A model generated the notes under the pieces. The model did no database searches. It was not told where the DNA came from and worked only from the letters and a program-made list of their open reading frames with translations. Shown one piece after another: positions 11,729 through 20,836 of a stretch of DNA of 64,000 bases. This DNA comes from an uncultured Eubacteriales bacterium. GTDB lineage: Bacteria > Bacillota > Clostridia > Oscillospirales > CAG-382. The first letter of the stretch is position 1. Every line of letters starts with the position of its first letter. The position numbers and the translations under genes were made by a program. Location of the stretch: positions 62,001-126,000 of the forward strand of contig CAKSEL010000005.1 in NCBI GenBank assembly GCA_934446675.1, given 5' to 3'.

Positions 11729-13495
11729 TCAGTTTGCCTCGTCAACGGGAAGATATTTCTTATAGCTGCTCTGCTTAAGATTTGTAAGATTCAGTCTTCC
11801 GTACTTGTCGTACTTTATTCCGGAGAGTTTCTGGGACACGTATTTGTCGCAGTTGAAGAAGAGCGGCGCAACGGGAAGCTGTTCCATAAGATACTGTTCA
11901 GCCTCGTGCATTGCAGCGGTTCTGTCTTTTGTATTTGCGGCATTTACGATCTTTGCGCATATCTCGTCATATGCCGGATCATTGAAACCTGTGAAGTGAG
12001 AACCGTATACAACGTCCTCTTCGTCAGGACCTGTGGTAACGTCGATGAAGTGTCCGCCGTATTCTCCGGAGAACGCGGTAAGCATACTGTAAGCATCGGT
12101 CGTCATGGACTGAATATCCATAACTACAATGTTTGCGTCGTTCTGCTCGAACGGATATACACCGTTTGCCTTATTGTAAAGGTAGTTCTGGTTAGGAGTA
12201 TTGACTGTTACTTCAAATCCGAGGTCAACCCACGAAAGAGCTATGTAGTTCATCAGTGTCTTTTCAAAGTCGCGTCCGTTGCTGCACTCTACGACTATCT
12301 TGCCGCCGGACACGCCTGCGTCGGAAAGCAGCTGCTTTGCCTTTTCGAGATCCTGAGAGGTCGGAATAAGGTTTCCGCCCTGTTTTCTGAAGTCCTTGCT
12401 TCTTGACGTATCTTCAATTCCGTAAGGAACAAGTCCGGTTGCGGGTTCGACTCCCGTTCCGGGAATGTTTGCTATCTTTGAACGGTCTATTGCAAGCGAA
12501 AGCGCCTGTCTTACGCGCGCATCTTCAAACAGCGGATCGTTAAGGTTGAAGAATATGCAGTATGTGGAGAGCATTTCCTCGGTCTTTGCTTTTTTGCCGT
12601 AGGAAGCGAGAAGATCCTTTGACGCGCCGTTGAGCGAGAGGTAGAACAGCTCTGTATTTGCATATCTCTCCGCCTGTGCGTCGGGCTTTCTGCCTTCGGA
12701 GTAGAGATTTACTATTCTGTAAGGCTTTACGATCTTGTTATCCTTATTGGAGGACGAATCGCTGACGCCTCTGTAATATACGCTTCTTTCGAGAGTAAGC
12801 TCGGAGGAGTTCCATGTCTTAATCTTGAACGGGCCGTTTGTAACGTATGAAGTTCCGCCTGCGGACGCCCATGAGCTGTCGCCGGTTACCACCTCTTCGC
12901 GCAGAGGTACAAGCGCCGGGCTTGCAAGCTGCTTTAAGAAGTAATCGACGTCGGTAAAGTCCTTTTCAAAGGTTATCTCAAGCACGTTATCCTTGATTGC
13001 CGAAATTCCGAGGTCGTTTACCGAAACAAGTCCCTCTTTTACTTTCTTCGCGTTAAGTATCGGATAAAGCATAGCCGCGTTTTCATTATTGCTTTCGGGA
13101 AGAAGTATTCTCGTCCATGCATATATAAAGTCGTCCGCGTCTACGACGATACCGTCCGACCAGCGGGAATTTCTGAGAGTTATGGTGAGTTTGAGATAGT
13201 CGTCTCTCTCGTCAACCTCATCTTCCCAGCTCTTTGCAAGCGCCTTTTTGACCTTGCCGTTTTCATCAACCGTCGTAAGACCTTCGTAGATAAGTCCCAT
13301 TATCTTTACCGCGTCAGATGAAGAGTAGAAAGCCGACGGATCAATACTTACCGGAGGGTTGGAAAGATACGTCTGTATTATCGCACCCTTGTCCTCCTCC
13401 TTTGCCGCCGTATTGTCATCGGAACTTCCGGAACAGCCTGCGAGAGCCGTACACAAAAGACAAGCGGCAAGAATAAGTGCTAAAATTTTTTTCAT
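11729..13495 (-). CDS. ABC transporter substrate-binding lipoprotein, peptide family (SBP_bac_5)
   Basis: A 588-residue extracytoplasmic binding protein of the OppA/DppA family. The N-terminal signal ends in a lipobox, LAGC, with the lipidated cysteine at residue 21, so it is membrane-anchored. Family features include DPSAFYSSSDAVKIMGLIYEGL, RWSDGIVVDADDFIYAWTRI and VRQALSLAIDRSKI. It probably delivers oligopeptides or a similar solute to an ABC permease, but no permease or ATPase gene is adjacent. It starts at ATG 13495 with GGGAGGAAA upstream and has its own promoter and terminator, so it is likely monocistronic. Confidence 0.93.
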   Translation of the reverse strand: MKKILALILAACLLCTALAGCSGSSDDNTAAKEEDKGAIIQTYLSNPPVSIDPSAFYSSSDAVKIMGLIYEGLTTVDENGKVKKALAKSWEDEVDERDDYLKLTITLRNSRWSDGIVVDADDFIYAWTRILLPESNNENAAMLYPILNAKKVKEGLVSVNDLGISAIKDNVLEITFEKDFTDVDYFLKQLASPALVPLREEVVTGDSSWASAGGTSYVTNGPFKIKTWNSSELTLERSVYYRGVSDSSSNKDNKIVKPYRIVNLYSEGRKPDAQAERYANTELFYLSLNGASKDLLASYGKKAKTEEMLSTYCIFFNLNDPLFEDARVRQALSLAIDRSKIANIPGTGVEPATGLVPYGIEDTSRSKDFRKQGGNLIPTSQDLEKAKQLLSDAGVSGGKIVVECSNGRDFEKTLMNYIALSWVDLGFEVTVNTPNQNYLYNKANGVYPFEQNDANIVVMDIQSMTTDAYSMLTAFSGEYGGHFIDVTTGPDEEDVVYGSHFTGFNDPAYDEICAKIVNAANTKDRTAAMHEAEQYLMEQLPVAPLFFNCDKYVSQKLSGIKYDKYGRLNLTNLKQSSYKKYLPVDEAN

Positions 13496-13525
13496 GGATA
13501 GTTTCCTCCCAAATTGTGTTGACGC

Positions 13526-13597
13526 AAAAATCGGATTTTACCGATATTTCTACTTTTAGATACATACCATTATATCACTGTTGCCCGATTTAATCAA
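13526..13597 (-). promoter_or_regulatory. Promoter and leader inverted repeat of the peptide-binding lipoprotein
   Basis: TTGATT (13592-13597) and TATAAT (13569-13574) on the minus strand are separated by 17 bases. In the leader, ATCGG (13530-13534) and CCGAT (13541-13545) form an inverted repeat. The stretch AAAAATCGGATTTTAC closely resembles the direct repeats upstream of the ADP-ribosylglycohydrolase gene. Confidence 0.6.
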
Positions 13598-13835
13598 TCG
13601 GCTTTTGGGTAAATTTGAATATTTTTCGTTTTGCACAAAAACATTTTATCCGTTTTGTTAGCTTTGAACAAAAATTTTACTTCAAATCCTTAATTTCCCA
13701 AAAAACAAAGAACATTTTTTACGTACTCTGAATAAATAAACTTTTCCCGAAATAACTATATAGTACGCACGGCAGAAAAATTACCGGACGTCGGAAAGAC
13801 ACCGGAAAACAACAGCCGCACAAATCAGGAGGAAA
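13598..13835. other. Intergenic stretch with no recognised feature
   Basis: AT-rich spacer between divergent genes. No convincing promoter for the S1 protein was found, although TATAGT at 13759-13764 could be a -10 element. Confidence 0.4.
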
Positions 13836-13840
13836 GTGCA

Positions 13841-14800
13841 ATGCAGAATACATACGCTCCGGAGGGAGCATTATCGCACACACCGGAAAACGCCGAGCTT
13901 ATTTCAACGCTGCCGGGACTGGAGTACGCCATGAACAACGGGCTTACTCTCGAGGCAAGAGCCGAGCTTTGCGACTCATCGCGCAATCTGTGCGTAAACC
14001 TTGGCGACGGAATACGCGGAATAATTCCCAAAGAAGAAGTGTCATTCAATCCCGACGGCAGACAGCAAAAGGACATTGCCGTAATAACGCGCGTCGGAAA
14101 ACCGGTGTGTTTCAAGGTAAGATCCATCGACAAGAGCGGTGCGTGTCCCGTCGCGCTGCTTTCGAGAAAAGACGCACAGCTTGAATGTTACGAAAATCAC
14201 ATCTCGCTGCTCTCGCCCGGCGACATAACCGACGCAAAGATAACACACATGGAGCCTTTTGGAGCTTTCTGCGACATAGGAACGGGTCTTATAGCGCTGC
14301 TAAGCGTGGACTGCATCTCGGTATCGCGCATAAGCCACCCGTCACAGCGTTTTTCAAACGGCGAGCTTATAAAATGCGCTATAAAGCAGAACGACACCCA
14401 AAGCGGAAGAATTACGCTCACCATGAAAGAGCTTCTTGGAACATGGGAGCAGAACGCCTGCCGTTTCAAAGCCGGCGAAACAGCCGCAGGCATTGTGAGA
14501 AGCGTAGAGCCTTACGGAATATTCGTGGAGCTTGCGCCTAACCTTGCCGGACTTGCAGAATGGTGTCCCGACGTACGTGCCGGTCAGAGTGCGGCGGTAT
14601 ACATAAAGAGCATTATCCCGGAAAAGATGAAGATAAAGCTTGTGATAGTAGACGTATCGGATCAGGCGTTCCGTTCAAAGCCCGTGGAATACTTTTTCGA
14701 CGGCACTCACATGGACAGCTGGCTGTATTCTCCGGAAGAAAGCGCAAAGCGCATTTACACGGACTTTTCCGAAAGCGCAGAACAGCCGTTATATTTCTGA
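13841..14800 (+). CDS. S1 RNA-binding domain protein (ribosomal protein S1-like)
   Basis: A 319-residue cytosolic protein with three successive S1 (OB-fold) motifs at about residues 33-110, 122-200 and 210-280. Examples of the S1 pattern are LGDGIRGIIPKEEV, THMEPFGAFCDIGTGLIALL and RSVEPYGIFVELAPNLAGLAEW. It probably binds mRNA or rRNA in a translation-related role, like the short S1 homologues of Firmicutes; the exact function is not known. A strong AGGAGG ribosome binding site lies eight bases before ATG 13841. A terminator follows. Confidence 0.85.
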   Translation: MQNTYAPEGALSHTPENAELISTLPGLEYAMNNGLTLEARAELCDSSRNLCVNLGDGIRGIIPKEEVSFNPDGRQQKDIAVITRVGKPVCFKVRSIDKSGACPVALLSRKDAQLECYENHISLLSPGDITDAKITHMEPFGAFCDIGTGLIALLSVDCISVSRISHPSQRFSNGELIKCAIKQNDTQSGRITLTMKELLGTWEQNACRFKAGETAAGIVRSVEPYGIFVELAPNLAGLAEWCPDVRAGQSAAVYIKSIIPEKMKIKLVIVDVSDQAFRSKPVEYFFDGTHMDSWLYSPEESAKRIYTDFSESAEQPLYF

Positions 14801-14820
14801 AAAAACAAAAATTTAAAATC

Positions 14821-14863
14821 AAGGCACGCTGCAAAGTTTTTTCAATGCGGCGCGCCCTTTTTT
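14821..14863 (+). terminator. Terminator between S1-protein gene and the convergent glycosidase gene
   Basis: A GC-rich stem (14821-14832 with 14847-14859, one bulge) is followed by a T run at 14858-14863. A second hairpin, AAGCC/GGCTT at 14871-14890 with a T run, supports termination on the plus strand. The first hairpin may also serve the minus strand. Confidence 0.7.
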
Positions 14864-14899
14864 GTTATTCAAGCCTTACCGGCACGGCTTTTTTTACCG

Positions 14900-17890
14900 T
14901 CAGCAAAGCTCTATATTGACCGTCTTTTCGGAAATTGCCGTCTTACAGTGTCCGAGCTTATCAAACACGCTCATGGGAATCATGGGCAGACTGTCGTAAG
15001 CTTCAAGCGGCTTCTTGAGCTGCAATGTCTTTCCGCCGGCAATTACCTTGTCGGAACCCACCGTAAACAGCACCTTTTTATCGCCGACCATGACCATAAG
15101 TGTCTTTTCGCCGCGGTACCACTCATGATACAGTTTCATAAGGCGGCAGAAATCCTTTTGCGGCTCGAACGGCATATAAGCCTCGCCGTCCTTTATTACC
15201 GCCGGGTATGTCGAATCGTAGACCTTGCCGTCTATAAATGTATGGACGGTATCTCTGTCGGACAGAAATTCAAGCTTTGTAACGGCAAACTTACCTGCAT
15301 ACTCGGTAGGATCGAATCTTATATCCGTAACCTTTCCGTGCCAGTGCGGATTTGCCGAAAGATCAAACGTAAGCGTTCCGTCTCTGTTTACACTCGCGCC
15401 GACGCTTTGACTCCATGTCCATACGGGTTCCTGCTCCGTAACAAAGAGAAGTCTCCATTCCTTATACGTGCCGTAAGCGTTCTTTTCGGGCAGCGTTTCG
15501 TCGGGGCCGCACGTTACCATATCGGTTCTTACCGCCTTGACGACATCTGCGTTTATCTCGGTATGGAGATATATCTGAGGGTCGAAATTCGGTCCAATGC
15601 CGCACAGTCTGCCGTTTTCGATCTTGAGTTCGACGCCGTTCTGCGTCTCTATCTCACTCATTGCAATCTCGTTGTTCAGCTCTTTTACGCTCTCAACAAA
15701 GTTAAATTTATTCGCGTCCTCATACATCTGAGCGCGCAGCAGACTTCTTCCCTTGGGATAGAGATAACCGAGTCTGTCAAGCTGATTTTCGTCCGGGCGC
15801 ACGTCGGTATGCGGTTCCTTCGCGTCTGTAAACGCCTTTCTCATCTCGTCGAGATACCCGAATCCGCAAAGTCCCGACGGGCAGATATACGTGCCTTCGC
15901 CGTACTCGTTCCATGTCGAGAACACAACAAGCTTTCTCTTCCAGTCCTCGCCCTGTCTTGACGGGAGATTTTCCTCCTTGAACCATTTAAGCACATCGCC
16001 CATTGTTTCGGGAGTCATCTGGGGAGAACGCGTGCCTGCCCATGCAACGTTATTAAATCCTGTCGAAACGGTGGGAACAAAGTGTATGTTTCCTTTATTC
16101 TGTATGTCGGTTATGCGCTTTTTGGTATACTCTCCGTCATATCCCCACTTGCCCCAGTTATATGCGTACAGCGCGTCAACGCCGGCTACGGCATATCTGT
16201 CAAAAGAACCGTCCGAGCACGCCATGAGGATTATTCCGTCAAAGCCGAGTTTCTTTGCGGTTTCGTCAAGATAATCCATATCAGCCTTTATCGCCTCGGG
16301 AGAGCCGTAGTCCTTTATCGGAAATCCGAACGACGCTATTACAAGCTTATTTTCTATGGTCATATATCTCGGATCGGTAAAAAAGTAGTCTACCCAGTAA
16401 GGCACGACATATTCTCTGAAGCCCACGTTTGCCGGGTGAGGCCCGTTTGCCGCCTCCCAAATAAGGCAAAACTTCATATCGTCGCCGTATTTTGCGTTGA
16501 AATGACCCTCGTGTATTGCAGCCGAAAGTTTTGTTGAGCATATGGGTGCGGTAGTCTGCGACGCATACCAGCAATACATCTCAAAATCAAGCCCGTGCTC
16601 TTTCATCCACTTTATTTCCCAGTCCGCAACTTCGGGAAGTCCCTCGTCATAGTAACTCATATAGGTCTTGTTTTCTTCCATAGGCGAGATTACGTCCCAG
16701 CCCCAATGCTCTCCGTTTCTCCAGAGAGAGCAGATATTCATGCCGACGTAATAATCCTTTTTCTTGGGGATTACGGGTGCCGGAACATAGTCGTCGGGTT
16801 CGGGAAGAATATTCCATGCGCTTATATCTGTAAATTTGAGCACTCCGCCGTCTGCGGTTTCATAGGAAATTTCGGCGCCGTCAATGTACTCTGTCTTTTT
16901 ATCAAAATCAAACTCGCCGCACTTTTTGCCGTTATGCTTGATAAAGGCTTTGCCGGTCTTTACGTCGGCTTCTATTCTGAGATACTGCCAGACATATACG
17001 CTGTGCTGTCTTACGGTCTTTCCCGAAAGCGTCATGGACTTTTCGCCGTCGTCGCAGACGGTAATTACGCGCTCACCCGACGACAAAAGCGAGATCTTTA
17101 CGTCCTGTCCCGCGCTTTTGGTAAGGTATCTTACGCAGAAAGCAACCTTGCCGTCCGATTTTGCAAAATCATGCACTGCTCTTGCGGACGAGCCTTTTGT
17201 ACTTGTTATGACGTATGTCGTAAGCTCTTTGCCCTCGTAATAGCGGCTTCTGTAAACGCGCGCCGCGCCGTTTGAGTACGTTCTCCAGCCGTAGGGCAGG
17301 TTTCCGTCGGTCGAGATCGGGCACTTATCGTTCAGCAGATAATTTATGTACATATGTATTCTGTTTACTTCGGCTCTGCCCTGTTTTGTTCCGTCATAAC
17401 CGATTTTTACGCGCTTTATGCAACCGCACTCTATCGGATACGTTCCGGCAAATTCGCCGCCGAAGGTGATTTCCGCAAGGCGCGTATCCATATTGAAGTC
17501 AATGCCGAGGAAATGCGTCTTTTTATCGGCAGGCACCGGCAGCACATTTTTTCCGCAGCAAAACATTCCGTCTTTCTGCTCTATTATGAGTGCCGTTTTA
17601 TCGTCCTCCGAGCAGAACTCTGCGAAAAATCCGTCGCCGCTTACTATTGTAAATTCAAAATCAAATCCGGCTTTTCCCTCTCTTACCGGTACAATTTCAC
17701 GCTTGAGCACCGTCCGGTACTTTCCGCCGCCGTTTGATGCAAGTATAAGCGCAGGTCTGTCCTGCACCACGTCTTCGGGAAGTCCTCTGTCGTCAAAATC
17801 CCAGCCGGACTGGACATTTGTCTTTCTGTTTTTCAGCGTACAGTCGTCGATGAGATACACCGCGTCTTTTACGTTTCTGTTATCTCTCAT
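14900..17890 (-). CDS. WbsX/GH99-like glycosidase-domain protein with C-terminal copper-amine-oxidase-N-like domain
   Basis: A 996-residue protein with no signal peptide. The first 375 or so residues look like two beta-sandwich regions rich in aromatic and charged residues. About residues 385-690 resemble the glycosyltransferase WbsX / GH99-like barrel (YYVGMNICSLWRNGEHWGWD, YWVDYFFTDPRYMTIENK, VVFSTWNEYGEGTYI). In GH71/GH99-type barrels the WNEYGEG segment is a conserved active-site region. The last 80 residues (VLFTVGSDKVIAGGKTLQL...IPMSVFDKLGHCKTAI) resemble a copper amine oxidase N-terminal-like domain. It probably acts on a mannan- or alginate-like glycan, but the substrate is not evident. 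It starts at ATG 17890 with AAAGGAGAA upstream. Confidence 0.7.
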   Translation of the reverse strand: MRDNRNVKDAVYLIDDCTLKNRKTNVQSGWDFDDRGLPEDVVQDRPALILASNGGGKYRTVLKREIVPVREGKAGFDFEFTIVSGDGFFAEFCSEDDKTALIIEQKDGMFCCGKNVLPVPADKKTHFLGIDFNMDTRLAEITFGGEFAGTYPIECGCIKRVKIGYDGTKQGRAEVNRIHMYINYLLNDKCPISTDGNLPYGWRTYSNGAARVYRSRYYEGKELTTYVITSTKGSSARAVHDFAKSDGKVAFCVRYLTKSAGQDVKISLLSSGERVITVCDDGEKSMTLSGKTVRQHSVYVWQYLRIEADVKTGKAFIKHNGKKCGEFDFDKKTEYIDGAEISYETADGGVLKFTDISAWNILPEPDDYVPAPVIPKKKDYYVGMNICSLWRNGEHWGWDVISPMEENKTYMSYYDEGLPEVADWEIKWMKEHGLDFEMYCWYASQTTAPICSTKLSAAIHEGHFNAKYGDDMKFCLIWEAANGPHPANVGFREYVVPYWVDYFFTDPRYMTIENKLVIASFGFPIKDYGSPEAIKADMDYLDETAKKLGFDGIILMACSDGSFDRYAVAGVDALYAYNWGKWGYDGEYTKKRITDIQNKGNIHFVPTVSTGFNNVAWAGTRSPQMTPETMGDVLKWFKEENLPSRQGEDWKRKLVVFSTWNEYGEGTYICPSGLCGFGYLDEMRKAFTDAKEPHTDVRPDENQLDRLGYLYPKGRSLLRAQMYEDANKFNFVESVKELNNEIAMSEIETQNGVELKIENGRLCGIGPNFDPQIYLHTEINADVVKAVRTDMVTCGPDETLPEKNAYGTYKEWRLLFVTEQEPVWTWSQSVGASVNRDGTLTFDLSANPHWHGKVTDIRFDPTEYAGKFAVTKLEFLSDRDTVHTFIDGKVYDSTYPAVIKDGEAYMPFEPQKDFCRLMKLYHEWYRGEKTLMVMVGDKKVLFTVGSDKVIAGGKTLQLKKPLEAYDSLPMIPMSVFDKLGHCKTAISEKTVNIELC

Positions 17891-17905
17891 AAAACATTCT
17901 CCTTT

Positions 17906-18011
17906 ATATCACAATTTCTCCTGTTGTGATATTTTCACATTGTTGTTTTACCGCAGTTGTACGTGTTTTTTGCGGCAAGCTTATTATAAAGTATACAGCA
18001 CAAAATTGCAA
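17906..18011 (-). promoter_or_regulatory. Promoter and leader palindrome of the WbsX/GH99-like gene
   Basis: On the minus strand TTGCAA (18006-18011) and TATAAT (17983-17988) are 17 bases apart. In the leader, ATATCACAA (17906-17914) and TTGTGATAT (17924-17932) form a perfect 9-bp inverted repeat. Its loop holds a second Shine-Dalgarno-like AGGAGA. It could be an operator or an RNA hairpin next to the ribosome binding site. Confidence 0.6.
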
Positions 18012-18180
18012 TAGTTTTACGGCAAAAAAACAAGAAAAAATAGCATTATAAACAACAAAACGCGTCATTTTTTGTGCAACATTTTCAAATATCTGAGCAC
18101 GTATCGACAACAAAAACCGCCGGCATTGCCGCAGGCGCAAGCATGATCGATCTCAACAGCGTAATCAATACTCTTTTTTA
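18012..18180. other. Spacer with possible gene remnant
   Basis: A 36-codon plus-strand frame (GTG 18074 to TAA 18184) has protein-like sequence (AGIAAGASMIDLNSVINTLFY) but no ribosome binding site. It may be a relic or chance. Nothing else is recognised here. Confidence 0.2.
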
Positions 18181-18181
18181 T

Positions 18182-18256
18182 TAAAAATCCCCCTTGCAGA
18201 TGAAAAACTATGTTTTGTAAACAATTATACTATACAAAGTTCTCCATTGCAGGGGG
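18182..18256 (-). terminator. Terminator of the metal ABC transporter operon
   Basis: CCCCC and TGCA at 18189-18198 pair with TGCA and GGGGG at 18248-18256 across a long, partly paired loop. ATTTTT follows on the minus strand. Confidence 0.6.
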
Positions 18257-18271
18257 TAAACAAAATTTATG

Positions 18272-19093
18272 TCAGATTCGGTTTTTCACAGTGCCGAAAA
18301 GCTTGAATATGCAGAAAACCACCGCGTTCACCGCAACTATGCTCGCGCCCGTCGGAAGTGAGGCAAGCACGGATAAGTATATTCCGGCAAAAAAGCACAC
18401 TACGGATACTGCCGCCGAGCACACGACCACTCTTTTAAAGGTCCTGCACACGCACATTGCCGTAAGTGCCGGAAAAATTATAAGACTTGAGATCAAAAGC
18501 GCGCCCATAAGTCTCATTCCGAGTACAACGGTAACTGCGGTAAGCACGGCAATAAGCGCATTGTAACGCGAACAGTTGACGCCCGTCGCCTTGGAAAAGG
18601 TTTCGTCGAAGGTCACGGCAAAAATCCTGTTATAGAACAAAATATACAGCACAAGCACGGGAACCGAGGCGCAAATGCTTAAAATTACGTCTGCTTTGCT
18701 CATTCCGAGAATACTTCCGAACATATAGCTGTTAAAATCCGTATTTATGCCCTGCTTTACCGAAACCGCGATAACGCCTGCGGCAAGAGAAGTCGTGGAA
18801 AGCACGGCAACGGCACTGTCGCCCTTAACGCTGCTGTCCGAGCCTATTTTAAGAAGTATAAACGCGCTTGCGACAACGACAGGCACCGCAACGGCAAGCG
18901 GCGCAAGATTCATGACAGACGCGACAGCCACCGCACCGAAACCGACGTGTGAAAGCCCGTCGCCTATCATGGAATATTTTTTGAGCACAAGACTTACGCC
19001 CAAGAGCGCTGCACACAGGGAAATAAGTATTCCTCCGATAACGGCTCTCTGCATAAAGTCAAAAGAAAACATTGTAACAAGAGCGTCAGTCAT
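18272..19093 (-). CDS. znuB: Metal ABC transporter permease (ZnuB/MntB family)
   Basis: A 273-residue integral membrane subunit with about eight hydrophobic segments, of the ABC-3 metal permease family. Typical segments are FMQRAVIGGILISLCAALLG near the N-terminus, GDGLSHVGFGAVA, and the EAA-like region ALIAVLTAVTVVLGMRLMGALLISSLIIFPALTA. It forms the channel for zinc or manganese uptake with ZnuC and ZnuA. It overlaps the end of znuC by 8 bases, which points to translational coupling. It is the last gene of the znuA-znuC-znuB operon. Confidence 0.93.
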   Translation of the reverse strand: MTDALVTMFSFDFMQRAVIGGILISLCAALLGVSLVLKKYSMIGDGLSHVGFGAVAVASVMNLAPLAVAVPVVVASAFILLKIGSDSSVKGDSAVAVLSTTSLAAGVIAVSVKQGINTDFNSYMFGSILGMSKADVILSICASVPVLVLYILFYNRIFAVTFDETFSKATGVNCSRYNALIAVLTAVTVVLGMRLMGALLISSLIIFPALTAMCVCRTFKRVVVCSAAVSVVCFFAGIYLSVLASLPTGASIVAVNAVVFCIFKLFGTVKNRI

Positions 19094-19796
19094 TTTTATC
19101 CTCCGTCAAAAACAGTCTTGCTGCGTCGGATTTAAGATAATCGCCGACGCTTCCGAAAAAGAGCTGTTTATTATGAAGATGAAGTATTGTTTTTGCGTTT
19201 CTCACCGCGGCGTTTATATCGTGCGACACCATTATGACGGTTATGCCGGTTTCGCGGTTGAGCTTATTTATTACGCCGTACATTTCGGCAGTCGCGGCAG
19301 GATCCAGTCCCGTCACGGGTTCGTCGAGCAAAAGCAGCGTTTTTGTCGCGCACAGCGCCCTTGCAAGCAGCGTTCTCTGCTGCTGACCGCCAGAAAGATT
19401 GCGGTAGCATTTATCGCGAAGGTCGGTTATTCCGAGCTTTTCCATGTTTTCGGCGGCTTTTCTTTTATCCTCTGCGGTATAGAACGAAAAAAGTCCCTTT
19501 GAGCCTAAGTTTCCAGACATTACGACCTCATACACGCTTGCCGGAAAATCCTTCTGCGCCTTTGTCTGCTGCGGAAGATAGCCTATCTGATTCTGTTTTA
19601 GTCCGTCGCCCACGGCAAGACTTCCCGACGACGGCTTTTTCAGTCCGAGAAGCGCCTTTATAAGCGTTGACTTTCCCGAACCGTTCTCACCGACAACGCA
19701 CATATAATCTCCGCGGCTGACCTCAAAATCAAGTCCCGTCACCGCGTTTGTTCCGTCATATGAAAGACACAGGTTTTGCGCCTTGAAAAGCGGCAT
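19086..19796 (-). CDS. znuC: Metal ABC transporter ATP-binding protein
   Basis: A 236-residue ABC ATPase. It has Walker A GENGSGKST, the Q-loop region QIGYLPQQ, signature LSGGQQQR, Walker B LLLLDEPVTGLD and switch His in MVSHD. It powers the metal transporter with ZnuB. Start and stop codons overlap those of znuA (TGATG arrangement at 19794-19798), so translation is coupled. Zn versus Mn cannot be decided from the ATPase. Confidence 0.94.
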   Translation of the reverse strand: MPLFKAQNLCLSYDGTNAVTGLDFEVSRGDYMCVVGENGSGKSTLIKALLGLKKPSSGSLAVGDGLKQNQIGYLPQQTKAQKDFPASVYEVVMSGNLGSKGLFSFYTAEDKRKAAENMEKLGITDLRDKCYRNLSGGQQQRTLLARALCATKTLLLLDEPVTGLDPAATAEMYGVINKLNRETGITVIMVSHDINAAVRNAKTILHLHNKQLFFGSVGDYLKSDAARLFLTEDKND

Positions 19797-20794
19797 CAGT
19801 ACAGCGCCTCCTTTAAATTTGCAAGATTTTTTCTCATAAGCGAAATATACGTTTCTCCCGAATCAAACTCGTCTTTTGTGACGTTATGGCAGGAATGCAG
19901 TTCAAGCCTTTTCGCACCCGTCGGCTCTGCCACGGCGTCGGCTATTTTGCCGTTTGAAAATTCAATGCTGAATACGGCGGGTATCTTTTCTTCCCTTACC
20001 TTATTTATCAGAAATGCAACCGTTGCGGCGCTCGCCTCGGTATTGGAAGCACAGCCGGGAAAAGCGGCGTAGTAGTCAAGTCCGTACTCTTTTGCAAGGT
20101 ACAGAAACGGAAATCTGTCGCCGAACACGACGGTCTTTCTTGCCGCGCCGTCAACCATGTTCTTAAAATCTTCGTTCAGGCTTTCAAGCTCTGCTTTAAA
20201 CTCCGCGAGATTTTTTTCGTAATATTCAGCGTTATCCGGATCTTTCTCCGAAAAGACCTTACACATTGCGTCTGCTATCTTGACCGCGTTTTCAACGGAC
20301 GTCCATACATGCTCGTCATAGCCCTCATAAAGTCCTGTATTTTCATTTCCGTGTTCATGCTCCGCGCCGTCATGCTCCGAATGTTCTTCGGACTGCTCCA
20401 TGCCCTCTTTATGCTCTTCGGAATACAGCGTGCAGTAATCCATAAACTTAAATTCCGTCCTACCGGTGTTTCCGGTGTTTTGGGAAATACCCTCTATCCA
20501 GCCGTCCGACTCTCCTCCGGTATAAACAAACACGTCGCAGTCAGCTATCTTCATTATATCCGACGGCGAAGGCTCATAGGTATGAACCTCGTTTCCGGGG
20601 TGTATCAGCATTTTCACGTCCGCGCGCTCTCCTGCAATGCTCCTTGCAAAATCGTACTGAACAAATCCCGTTGCGACAACGCTCATCATATCTTTATCAG
20701 CCGCATCGTTTTCGGTTCTGCCGTTTCTGCACGAACAAAGCGCAACGCTCAAAAGCACCGTCACAAACAATATTCCAAACAATCTTCTTTTCAT
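19796..20794 (-). CDS. znuA: Metal-binding lipoprotein of ABC transporter (ZnuA family)
   Basis: A 332-residue cluster 9 (ZnuA/TroA-type) solute-binding protein. The signal peptide ends at a lipobox, with the modified cysteine about residue 22 (LCSC). An insertion at about residues 130-160 is rich in His, Asp and Glu (EEHSEHDGAEHEHGNE), a mark of zinc-type rather than manganese-type binding proteins. Further metal-ligand-like residues are in HPGNEVHTYEPSPSD and HVWTS. The ATG at 20794 is chosen because AAAGGA lies eight bases upstream; the in-frame TTG at 20812 has no such site. It leads the operon behind a strong promoter with a Fur/Zur-like box. Confidence 0.93.
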   Translation of the reverse strand: MKRRLFGILFVTVLLSVALCSCRNGRTENDAADKDMMSVVATGFVQYDFARSIAGERADVKMLIHPGNEVHTYEPSPSDIMKIADCDVFVYTGGESDGWIEGISQNTGNTGRTEFKFMDYCTLYSEEHKEGMEQSEEHSEHDGAEHEHGNENTGLYEGYDEHVWTSVENAVKIADAMCKVFSEKDPDNAEYYEKNLAEFKAELESLNEDFKNMVDGAARKTVVFGDRFPFLYLAKEYGLDYYAAFPGCASNTEASAATVAFLINKVREEKIPAVFSIEFSNGKIADAVAEPTGAKRLELHSCHNVTKDEFDSGETYISLMRKNLANLKEALY

Positions 20795-20836
20795 ATATTT
20801 TCCTTTTCGCAAATTCCTATTCTTGCAAAATGAAAT

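Noticed and set aside
18074..18184. Small 36-codon gene
   Set aside because: It has no ribosome binding site and no known family; it is noted only as a possible remnant.
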